A DNA stretch of 64,000 bases. It comes from Stomoxys calcitrans. Lineage: Eukaryota; Arthropoda; Insecta; Diptera; Muscidae. This document shows, piece after piece, positions 35,432 through 47,100 of this stretch. The position numbers and the translations under genes are program-made. The notes beneath the pieces were generated by a model. The model was not told the DNA's origin. It searched no databases and saw nothing but the letters and a program-made list of their open reading frames with translations. The stretch spans positions 226,537,070-226,601,069 of the forward strand of contig NC_081553.1 in assembly GCF_963082655.1 (NCBI RefSeq), read 5' to 3'. How positions within the stretch are numbered: the stretch's first letter is position 1; every line of letters begins with the position of its first letter.

Positions 35432-36158
35432 CTTCAAAGCGAGCGCGGAAGGCACGCTGCGTAGCAACAAGTGAGCGACCGTTAGAAAAGAAGCTCTCAA
35501 CGGCGGAGGCCCACTGCTCCCTTGACTCGAGCAACTTACTGGAGAGAGAGACAAACTTGGTGTCTTCTCTCTTCAGATGCATCCCAACTCGTCGCCCTCC
35601 CGGTCCAACTTACCACTCGTGTGTTTTTTGTTTTAAATGAATACGTTTTTTTGGCGCACCCTGTATTCTTAGACAATTTTGACATGTTCTTCCGTTTGTT
35701 TGTTGAAATTACTCTACAGTAGGGTGGGGCGATTTGAATCTTCTCGTTTCTGATTTTTGGATTTGTACTGAGCAAAAAAGTCATTACGTCTTCAAAGCGA
35801 GCGCGGAAGGCACGCTGCTTAGCAACAAGTGCGCGACCGTTAGAAAAGAAGCTCTCAACGGCGGAGGCCCGCTGCTCTCTTGACTCGACCATGACGGTAA
35901 CTTACTGGAGAGAGAGTGAGAGAGAGACAAACTTGGGGCTTCTCTCTTCAGATGCACCCTCACTCGACGCCCTTCCGGTTCAACTTACCACTCGTGGTTT
36001 TTTTTTAAATGAGTACGATTCTTTGGCGCATCCTGTATTCGTAGACAATTTTGACATGTTCTTCCGTTTGTTTGTTGAAATCAATCTACAGTAGGGTGTG
36101 GCGATTTGAACATCCTAAGGGAATCTTCGCGTTTCTGATTGTTGGAATTGTACTGAGC
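35432..36158. repeat. Tandem duplication, two units of about 358 bp
   Basis: The unit starting 'cttcaaagcgagcgcggaaggc' at 35432 is repeated from 35790, with 'ggcggaggccc', 'tgcgcaccctgtattc-tagacaattttgacatgttcttccg' and 'gtactgagcaaaaaagt' in both. Differences include an extra 'gaccatgacggtaac' segment in the second. Function unknown; likely part of the adjoining dead transposon. Confidence 0.8.
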
Positions 36159-36737
36159 AAAAAAGTTCATACGTCTACGGTGACAATCGAACCTCCAGAT
36201 TTTGACTTGCAGCATTTTATCAGACTTTTGTTACGTTTTTTTTTTGGATATTGGGATTTTCGATCTAATACTTAGACAACAATTGTTGCCAAGGCAATAT
36301 TTAAGAACTCTCTAGTACATCGCAAGAACATTGGAACCGCTCCTTTAGGCAGTTTTTGCCCTGTGACAGTGCAAATTTTTCGTGAAAATATTTTCACTAG
36401 ATCAAAATTGCCTGAAGCAGCATTCCAATGTTTTTCGATGTACGCATTTTGAGTATTCCCCATAGATTTTTTCACTAAATAGCTTTGTATTTATATATTG
36501 GAAAAACCTACAAACCTCCCGCAATTTTTTGTTTTCGGGAGTCTATATCATAGCGGTTTGGATGTCCATCTATGACGCTGAATGCCTGGGTTTGAATCCT
36601 GGCAAATGGCTTGCACCCGTGATTGCTAGTCGAGTTTCGTTCATCCTAAAATAAACAACACGTAGAGAGGGAAGATCGAAACGTCCATAGAAGAATGTTT
36701 GGTGAGATAAGTTGAAAAAAACTTCTCTAAGAACTGA
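36159..36737. other. Intergenic with a SINE head
   Basis: 36553-36610 is the tRNA-like head of the SINE (gtccatctatgacgctgaatgcctgggtttgaatcctgg) without its body. Nothing else recognised. Confidence 0.45.
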
Positions 36738-37741
36738 TTTTTATACCCACCACTGTAGGATAGGGGGTATATTCATTTAGTCATTCCGTTTGCAACACAT
36801 CGAAATATCAATTTCCGACCCTGCAAGGTATATATATTTCGGATCGTCGTAAAATTCTAAGATGACTTAACGATGTCCGTGTGTCTGTCCGCCTGTCTGT
36901 CTGTCCGTCCGTCTGTTGTAATCAGTCTACAGCCTTCAAAAATTGAGATATTGAGCTGAAATTTGGCACAGATACGTCTTTTTGATGCACGCTAGTTAAG
37001 TTCTTGAACGCGCCAAATCGGACTAGAATTCGATATAGCTGCTATATAGACCGATCTGCCGATAAAGGGTCTAAAGCCCATAAATGCTTTATTTTTCAAC
37101 CGATTTCGCAGAAATTTAAAACAGTGAGTATTTTTAGGCCTCCCGACAAAGGACCCAAATATGTTTTAGATCGAACTATATTCAGATATAGCTGTCCGAT
37201 TTGCCGATAAAGGGTCTGAAGCCCATAATGCTTTAATTTTTAATCGATTTCGCTGAAATGTGAAACGGTGAGTAGTTTTAAGCCTCCCAATATACGATCC
37301 AAATGTGGTTCAGATCGGACTATATTTAGATATAGCTGTCATATAGACCGATCTCTAGGCAAAAGGTCTGAAGCCCATAAAAGTTTTATTTAATACTCGA
37401 TTTTTGCTAAAATTTGAAACATTGAGTTGTTTTGAGACTTCCAACATAGAGCCCAAATATGTTTCAGATTGAACTATATTTAGATATAGCTGTCATATAG
37501 ACCGATCTGCCGATAAGGGGGCTGAAGCCCATAATAGCTTTATATATTACCCGAATTTGTTGAAATTTGATATACAAAATTCAACAGTGACATATTTATT
37601 AGACCACTCAATATCCGTGTGTGTATAAGTTAATTTGGGTGTATAAGTTATCTAATTTTCACCGGATTGTGACGAAAGGGGGTTTATATATATACCCGAG
37701 GTGGTGGGTATCCAAAGTTCGGCCCGGCCTTTTTACTTGTT
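36738..37741 (+). mobile_element. Helentron/DINE-like family A, full copy
   Basis: 5' end ttatacccaccactgtagga; GTCY tract (tgtctgtccgcctgtctgtctgtccgtccg) at about 36873-36913; five diverged modules; 3' inverted repeat gaggtggtgggtatcc and a hairpin arm ttcggcccggcc that is cut short before 'tttttacttgtt'. Confidence 0.85.
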
Positions 37742-37939
37742 TAAGTTTAAATTTAACTCATTTTCAAAACAAAACAAAAATTATAAGTCGCTTCTTGTTT
37801 AAGAAGGTGAATTTTCACCATCCCTAACGAAAACCTAAAGTCTGACACAACATAATTTCTTTCTCGACGTCAGCACAGCTTCTGGAGAAAGCGTTACTTT
37901 CAACCTGTAGCCTATTGCATGTATTCCAATCTGACAGTG

Positions 37940-38035
37940 ACCAGCCGGGACGATGTACTTACTTTATTTTAATTGGCTATGACAGAACATTTGTTTCACT
38001 AGCCGAACATAGAATAGCGTTCCAAGCGCCTCAGG
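37940..38035 (-). pseudogene. RTE-like retrotransposon 3' end, just upstream of the cadherin start exon
   Basis: 'acttactttattttaattggctatgacagaacatttg' and 'aatagcgttccaagcgcctc' equal the reversed tail and C terminus at 50541-50650. It ends about 60 bases before the splice acceptor at 38097. Confidence 0.78.
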
Positions 38036-38133
38036 ACGATGTACACTTAATAATTAATAATTTTTTCCTGTCTTTTTCGCCCCTCCATATATTATAGAAA
38101 TAATTTTCCGTCAATGTCGACTATAATACCAAG

Positions 38134-41100
38134 ATGCCTAAAAATAGAACTTTGATATATCTTCTATTGCTGTTAGCCAATAGTGTGCTAATCATATGTA
38201 AGTAAAACTAACTTAGGAGCATCAATAATGGTTACCATTGTATATATCTTCAATATTTCATTTAGCAGGCGATACAAATTATCCACCATCATTTGTTAAT
38301 TTTAAAAATAATGTAGTTCTCTCCGAGAACACTCCAGTTGGTACAGTAGTAAATCAATTAGAAGGATCCGATCCTGAAAATAGCAAAGTTACATTTGGCT
38401 CCATAGTTTCGGAACATTTTGAAGTTGATCCTGTATCGGGAACAGTAACTTTAATAAAACCTCTCGATCGTGAGGAGAAGGAATCTCTTACGTTTTTAGT
38501 AACCATCAGAGATCAAGTAAGTCCAGATGGAGAATCAGAGTCGGATAATATTGTACAACAGCCGCTAACATTTATAATAGCCGATGAGAATGATAATGCG
38601 CCAGAGTTTTTCAATGTAAGTTTCTCTTTGTCATTTTTGTATGTTAAGCTACGATCAGATTAGTCATATATTTGACCCAACTTATTTTATAAATTTTCCA
38701 CAAAATAGGTCAAATTCGTACATTCTTGATTTTGTATTTACATTAGACACATTTTGTCATATTTTGGTCAAAAAATGATAAAACGAGTTGGGGCCAAATA
38801 TTTCACTAATCTGAACGTAGCCTTAGTTGAAAAGTATTGAATTCGTTTTCACATCTCTTACACAGACACCGTATGGCGCGGACGTGCCCGAAGACACACC
38901 AATTGGAACTGTTATATTCAGTTCTATTTTAGTCAAGGATCGTGACTCTGTTGGAGAAAGTTTAGATATAAAATGTGTTGCTCAGTCACAATCACCAGAT
39001 GCCTGCGACAAGTAAGTACCAAATCAAGGGTTGTAAAATCCCAGGCCTATTTAAGATTTCAAAGATGTTTTTTGTGATTTTGGACTTCTGGACGTAGATT
39101 ATGATGATCCCTTGTCATATTATCGGCATAAAAAAAATAAAATGTGGACTATGCCAAGCGCTACAAACGCCTTTCACATCTGATGACATATGAAACTAAA
39201 AAATGCAATTTTACCCACGAACAATCCAGGAACGGGGACAAGCTTTTCAATTAACAATGAGTGCTGTCGGATTTATACTTAAGCTCAAAGATAACGGACA
39301 TTTTTTAACTGTATTTTTCCTCAATGGGTTAAGATATGTTGAAAAAAGGGTGCGGATATTAATCAGCCACACGCCACTGTGGACAAACCCCTAAGCCAGT
39401 AATCCCAATGCTGCCGGTTGTACGTACCGGATTGTCCCGAAGAAGTCCTTCACCGGCAAGGGCTGCCACCTTAGTGTACAACACACTGCTAAAACAGCAA
39501 CAACAACAACCTAAGCCAATCAATCCCATGGCAGCCGGTTGTACGCACCGCATTGACCCGATGGAACTCCTCATCGGCAAGGGCTGTCGCCTCAGTGTAC
39601 GTGTTCGTCTTTTTTCGTCATGGGAGAAGCACATCCCGGAGTGCTTTCTCCGCACGCTTCTGGCCCGTACCACGATTGAAAAAAACCCCGGACCCTGGTT
39701 CTGTTCGGTTTGCCAGAACCGCCTCCATCATCGGTCGGCGAGGTGTAACCGGTGCATGGAGTGGGTACATTTTCGATCTTGCTCTGGCCTCACTTCACTA
39801 CGGGAGTATAGTAATACTGGATATGTCGCAAGGTGCTGTGCGAACATAGCCAGCAGTAGGTCACAAGCGTCGGCGTCGTCGCCTTCTGCGTCCTCGTTGT
39901 CGGACTATGTTACCCCCCCGAACTCTCCCGTGCGGCAATATACGCAACGGCAGCATCCCAGCCTCAATATTGCCAGGCCAGTGCCGGGAAGTGTATCATT
40001 TTTGCAACTAAACTGCAATGGTCTCGGTGGCATGATCGATGAAATTGCGGATTTTATGATTCGGAAAAGCATACCTGCAGCTTGCACAGTTGTCAGGGAT
40101 ACAATGGGCTACGTAAGGACCGCTCAAGGAATGGATTGGCCTTCGTGATACACCATTCCGTGCAATATAGACCCATCCCACCTGCGCCTGGTCCTAGTGA
40201 CCCCTATATGGAGCGCATGGTGATAGCAGTCAAGTCAGGTACTGCCGATATAGAGCTATACATCGTGTACACATATCGCTGGTTGGTAGCTGTGTCCCGA
40301 TTAATAGCCAAGCTTACAACCCCGACATGAGGGGACTTTAATGCGCATCAAACTTCATGGCATTCTCTCCTAGGTAACGACCAGCGTGGCATAACTTAGG
40401 CAAAACAGATTGAAAGCTCCACGTTTTGCACGGTGAATGAGGATGCCCCCACTAGGATTACGAAGAGGTGCAGCAGCTCGCCAGACAGAATCAGCGAGCT
40501 GAATCTGGGAATAAACAGGGTAGTCAACGAACATAAACGGAATTTGTGGCTGGAACACTTGGAGCAATGTATCTTAGGCACCGGCTTAGGCAAGCTGTGG
40601 TCTACTGTTAGTCGCAGAGTTCCTGGGTCTTAATACTCAACAGAATCAAGCAGACGAAAGATAGGACACAACAAACTGCTACAACAACAACCGAAGCCAA
40701 TAATCGGCTTGTTATGGGCTCTAAATATTAAAAAGTAACCTCAAGAAAAAAGCGATTTCAAAAGTTCCGCGCTACTAACAAAGTCCCTATTTGTACTCCA
40801 TTCCACTTTAAATTTTTTTATATTTAATTTTTTTTACTTAGATTCCGTTTGGATATTGTTTCGCGTGAACCTTCGATACTCACCGCCAACGTTTCCTTAA
40901 ATGAAGCTTTAAATTACAATCAACGTACCATATATCATTTCCTCATAGAAGCCACGGTAAGTGTTCTTTGTTCTCCCGTCTGATTTTATTCAATTGTTAT
41001 TTTATAACTTTGTGTGTGTGTGTGTGCAGGATGGCGTTCATCAAACCCAAACACATTTCGAAGTGAGGGTTAAGGATATTCAAGATAAACCTCCTGTGTT

Positions 41101-44100
41101 TTTGGAATACAAATCAAATGTTATTGATGAAGACAGCCCAATTAATACGTTGGTCTTAAGGATACAAGCTAGGGATGGTGACACGGGAGAACCAAGAAAA
41201 ATTGTCTACGACCTACTCACAAGTAAGTATTTGTGATGCTCATAGAAAAGCTAAATTAATCCTTTCTCATACCCCAGATGCCATGGACTATTTTCTCTTG
41301 AATGAACATACGGGAGAATTGCGCACAGCAAAACCTTTAGATCGTGAAGCTTTGCCTGATGGTTCGGGCATCATCAAATTGACAGTTCGCGCCCGAGAAG
41401 TTGTGAATGGCGTACCAAGCAATGATCCCATGGAGAGTAGTACTACGATAGTGACTATTACCATACGTGATGTGAATGATTCACCTCCCACATTTAACAG
41501 CAAAGAATATGAGGTGTCTTTGCCAGAAAACACTGCTACAGGCACCCCTTTGGCTTTGGACATGAATGTTACCGATCGTGATGTGGGAATCAATTCCAAA
41601 TTTTCTTTACGTTTAGAAGATGTTTCCGATGTATTTGAGGTGGAGCCGAAGTTGGTAACGGGCTTCTCTCAAGTGCACATACGTGTGGCAAATGGCAGTC
41701 TGGATTATGAAAATCCTAATCAAAGAAAATTCATCGTTTTGGTTATAGCTGAAGAAACCGATACCAATCCTAAACTTAGCTCCACAGCTACTATAACAGT
41801 TTCGGTATTGGACGTAAACGATAACAAGCCTATTTTTGAAGAGCAATCATATTCTGGTTCCATATCGGAATCTGCACTACCTGGACAGTATATAACTACT
41901 ATTACAGCCAAGGATTTGGATTCGGGTAATTTTGGTGATGCCGGAATACGCTACAGTTTAACGGGAAATGGTGCCAGTTTGTTCGATGTTAACGAAAAGA
42001 CAGGTGTGATAACCCTGGCCGATTGTAATAAAAAGATGCCATCTTTAAGCACTCGCAGAAGACGACAATTGGGCAATTATTTAATGAGTTACCAAAATGA
42101 TGATGAAGTACACAACGATGCCAATTTCGAGTATAAGCTAATAAGAACACCCGATGCTGTTGAGGTTAACAATGAGTTGATGGCTGAACACAGTGAAGGC
42201 ACCAAAAATTGTTTAGACTATGAAACAGAAACCACATATTTTTTGGCCTATAATGTATGTAAAGGAATCTCAATAAGTTCTTATTTGCAATTTTTGTCAT
42301 ACTCTCCCACTCTCTCTCCGGTCTTATCTTAGGCTCGAGACGATGAAGGACGTGGCCAGAATTCTGTTGTTTCATTGCGCATTTCGGTTACCGATGCTAA
42401 CGATTCTCCACCTATATGTGAAAGTCCGCACTATCGTGCCTCCGTGGATGAAGGATCTCATGCTTTTGACGCTCCATTAATAGTAAAGGCTCGCGATGCT
42501 GATACAGTATCTGATATAACTTATAGGTAACTATACAAACAACATAGATAATGAAAAGAAATGTTTCTAAAAGAACGGCCATTACTTACCCAAAAAAAAT
42601 TACGACCTTTCTCATGGCAATGACGAAATATTCACATTTAAAAAAAAAAAATTATAAAAAAATGTTTGAATATTTTTTATAAATTATTTTTTTTACAATT
42701 ATTGAACTGAAAACTTTTTATCATTTTTTAATTTAAATTTAATTGATTACTTTTTCAAGAATGTTATGATTTAAAAAAATAATTTGGTCGATTAATTTCA
42801 TGACAGAACCCTTTTTATACCCACCACCGTAAGATAGGGGGTATATAAATTTGATCTTTCCGTTTGCAACACACCGAAAGTATATATTTTGGCATATACG
42901 TCATTTTGATGCATGCTGGTTAAGTTATTAAACGGGCGAAATCGGACCATATTTGGATATAGCTGCTATATAGACCGATTTTCCGATAAAGGATCTAATG
43001 CCCATTAAAACTTAATTTTTCATCTGAATTTGCTGAAATTTTAAATAGTGAGTAGTTTAAGGCCTCTCGACATCTGACCCAAATATGGTTCAGATCGGAC
43101 TATATTTAGATATAGCTGCCACATAGACCGATCTCCCGATAAAGGGTCTGAAGCACATAAAAGCTTTATTTTTTAATCGATTTCGCCGAAATTTGAAACA
43201 GTGAGTAGTTTCAGGCCTCTCAACTTCGAACTTAAATATAGTTCAGATCGGACTATATTTAGATATAGCTGCCATATAGACCGATCTCCCGATAAAGGGT
43301 CTGAAGCCCATAAAAGCTTTATTTTTTAACCGATTTCGCTGAAATTTTAAACAATGAGTAGTTTTAGGCCTACCAAGACCTGATCCAAATATGGTTCAGA
43401 TCGAACTATATTTAGATATAGCTGTAATATAGACCGATCTCCCGATAAAGAGTCTGAAGCCCTATTTATTGCCCGATTTCACCGACCCAAATATGTTAAA
43501 AATAGTACTGTATTTAGATATAGCTGTCATATAGACCGATATGCCGCTTAAGGGTCTGAAGCTCATAAAAGCTTTATTTATTACCCGATTTTGTTGAAAT
43601 TTTAAATACAAAATTCAACAGTGACTTATATTTATAAGACTACTCAATGTGCTGAATATGGGTGCATAAGTTATCCAATTTTCATTGGATTGTGACGAAA
43701 GGGGGGTTTACATGTACATCCGAGGAGGTGGGTATCCAAAGTTCGGCTCGGCCGAACTTAATGCCTTCTTACTTGTTTTATTTAGTTCTGTGTACACAAC
43801 TTTATAAAAAAATTATAAATTTTTAATTAAATTTTGTTTTATTTCTTCAGTATTGTTGGCGATAAACACATTCAAGATACGTTTGTAATTGACAAGGAAA
43901 CGGGACATATCACCATACGTCCAAATGCCACTTTAGATGTTACCCATTTAAACAATGATAATCTGGTATTTTCTGTTGAAGCCAATGATGGTCTTTTCAC
44001 TGCAAATTGCATGGTCAACATTACTGTTAGGGATGTAAACAATCACAAGCCTAGATTTTTATTCAATGAATACAAGGCTGAGGTGGAAGAAAATTCCGAG

Positions 44101-47100
44101 ATTGGACGCAGTGTGGATAAGCTACAAGCTGAGGATTTGGATTCTGGAATTAATGCCCAGCTGAAGTAACTACAGAAAACTATAAAAAATTGAATAAAAA
44201 ATAATCTCTTTACCTTTTGTTGGCAGGTATCGCATACAACAGGGAAGTTTCGATGATTTTCGCATTGATGAGAATACTGGTGAGGTGTTTGTTTCACGCA
44301 AATTGGATTACGATAAACGCAATTCCTATGAGATTGAAGTGATTGCCATGGATATGGGTACACCCAGTTTATCGGGCACTGCTACATTGACTGTGGATAT
44401 ATTGAATAGCAACGATAAGGATCCCTATTTCACACCAGCTACACAACATGCAGAGGTTTGTCTTCTTCTCGTCCAAAGATTTCGTGATCACATATATCTT
44501 CTGTTTTTGCATTAGGTGCGCGAGGACACCATTGTTGGCACCATTTTCTATACCCTGGTTGCAATTGATCCCGATGTATCTTCTAGAGATGCCTTAGAAT
44601 TTGCTGGCGTTAATATCACCGCCGTAGATAAAGATGGCAACGAAGTGGAGAATAGTGAACAATTTAAGGAATATTTTACGATAACACGTAGCGGCAACGT
44701 TATTGTTAATAAGAAACTCAATAGGAATTTATTTGCTGTAAGCTGTAAAACATTGAAATAGCTTCCAAATACTCATATTTTTTTTATTTTTTACTTTTAG
44801 GTTATAAGGATAAATGTATTGGTAACCGATAGCACAGCACCCACAGTACAGCAGGGTATGGGCCTTTTAATCATACAAATCATTGATGTCAATGAGGTGG
44901 CTCCGGTATGTATTCGAACACCTGCGTATCTATGATTTTTTCAATTCACTCAAACAATAAATCCTTGGAGTCGTATGAAATGTATATGGGATATTTTAAA
45001 TGTTGGTAAAAATCGGAGTAGACATTCCTAAAAAATTTCAAAAGAAAAAATTCACTAAAAAATAATCCTAAAGGTTGTGAAGAGCTTAACAAATAAAATA
45101 AACCAAAAATCAATGAACATTGGGGTGGAAGGCAGAAGAATCATGCTGAAATTTCCCTTACATCTCAGTTAACTTCTTTACATGTTCTTAATACTCTATC
45201 TGAGAAAGAGATACAGCCAAACCCAGATAAACGTAATACGCTTTAGTGAAATTTCATGAAATGAAACCCAATCCATTTTTGGTGTTATCAATATAATGTA
45301 GCAGAATTTATTTAAGTGAAATGTCTGTTAACTGAAAATACGGCCTTAATGGTTTAAACGTTTTTACACATCAAATTTCGTTTTTATATGGATTTTCTAT
45401 GGGAAACTATCTGGAATTCAAAATTAGTATCAACAATCAAATTTCATTTCGCTTATACAGTAATCCCTCGATTTACGTCGACATTGGTTTCGCAAAATGG
45501 TGACGTAAATCGAATCTTAAATCTTACATAATTTGAGCAAGCTTAGTATTTAAACAAGTTATTGTCCGATTCGGGGCTCAAAAAGCAAAATCGGGATATC
45601 GGTTTATGGGAGCTGTATCAAGCTATAGATAGATTCAGACCATATTGCACACGTATGTTGAAGGCCATGGGAGAAGCCCCCGATTTGGGTACAAACCACA
45701 GCCAACACATTGCTCCCCCCTGGGGCATCACCATTGCCAGGCTGGAATCGAAGTTCCAGAGGCGCCTGACACCCGTGGTACCAGATGAAAGTATCCGGTC
45801 AGACTTCGTAGCCTTGAAAAGACTGGACTGGTCACATGGAAGAAAGGAATCGCCCTAAGCCGACCTAAAGCCAGCATACGAAAGTATGCACAGAACATCA
45901 GAACGGTATACACAAACACAAACAGGAAACGGCAGCCCTCACGGGCTACGCCACACATATCCGCTCCAAAATGGGACTTACAATCAACCACAACAGCTAC
46001 GAGAAACAACAATGACCAATCGCCGCAGTATCAACATGGGCAAGGCAGGTGCAAGGCCATGTCATGCGCAGCACCAAATCACTCGTACAGCAAATCAGTA
46101 CAGCAACACCTCGTTATGGATAACTAACATGTATTCATGCCTACACTATGTCTTGTCCGTCTCCTAAGAAATACTTCCCGCGAAAAGGTGGCCAGCCTTG
46201 CAACAGGGCCCTACTGAAAGCCCACACCGCCTGGCTAATTCCCATCGCGCGTAAATCTCTAATGTCTGCATAGTACGGCCATTCCGTCAGTACATGCCTC
46301 GAGTCCTCAGGTCTCCCACAGTCGAACAGATCAGTCGCGGACAAGTTCCTCTGATGCAAGAATGCCTTAAAGGAACCATGTCCCATCAGAATGAAGCCCA
46401 GACTTAGGCCGAAACCAAAGTCTGGGCGTCACGAATAAATTCGTAAGTCGCCCGAACATTGCCACTGTTCGTCCATCTAGTTTTCCACCTATCATCAAGA
46501 CGCTCCAAAAGGAGTGCCTTTAGCCGCCTAACATCCCCATCTGCAAGCTCAGAAGCAGTGAGCCAATCCTCACGCACTAATGGAATTCCCTTTTTTACAC
46601 TATACAGAACAGCCATGTAACTCACGAGTAAATCAAGCGGCCATACATTATGGCCATTTGTTATACATTTTGCCAAAATGCGCCTAGTCACATCGAGTAT
46701 CTCATGTACTCAGTGTGTAAGTAAGAGCCGGTGCCGGCCGGCCCTCTCGCTGAGACTCTGCACTCGATACCGCTGATTTTTCGCTATTGCAGTTCAAACT
46801 ACTCCATGTCAGGGATGGAAAAGAAAGTACTTTAGAACTTTTTCTAAGCAAAGAGTACCGTAGTATCCCCGCGACGGATTTAGTACCTTTTCAAGCAGTA
46901 AGAAAGTTTCAAACAACTCGGATGTTTTCGAACCTTTTTTGTCTAAAGAGGCGAGTATTTCTCACTAGAAAATTTATTAGCCGATCGAATCAAGTCCATT
47001 CACTTGTCGAATTGGCGTTATGCAAATCGCTTTGAGATTGTATTTAGAAACAGATGCTCCATGTACATGTCACCTTATTTGACTTATTTAGCCTATAGAA

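Noticed and set aside
38866..39011. Assigning the cadherin to Cad99C (protocadherin-15 type)
   Set aside because: Fourteen repeats are present; Cad99C has eleven. Cad74A (also about 14) remains the main alternative to Cad87A.
39401..39620. HDV-like self-cleaving ribozyme in the LINE/SIDE leader
   Set aside because: The outer stem and the GTTGTAC/GTACAAC pairing give the right 1-2-1'-2' order, but there is no room for stem P4 and no catalytic-C joining segment of the expected form between the last two strands. Kept only as a structured leader; a covariance-model search would decide.
45562..46167. Two open frames of about 95 codons in cadherin intron 11
   Set aside because: The first is family B repeat at its start; the rest has no recognisable domain and no splice context. 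Probably transposon debris.
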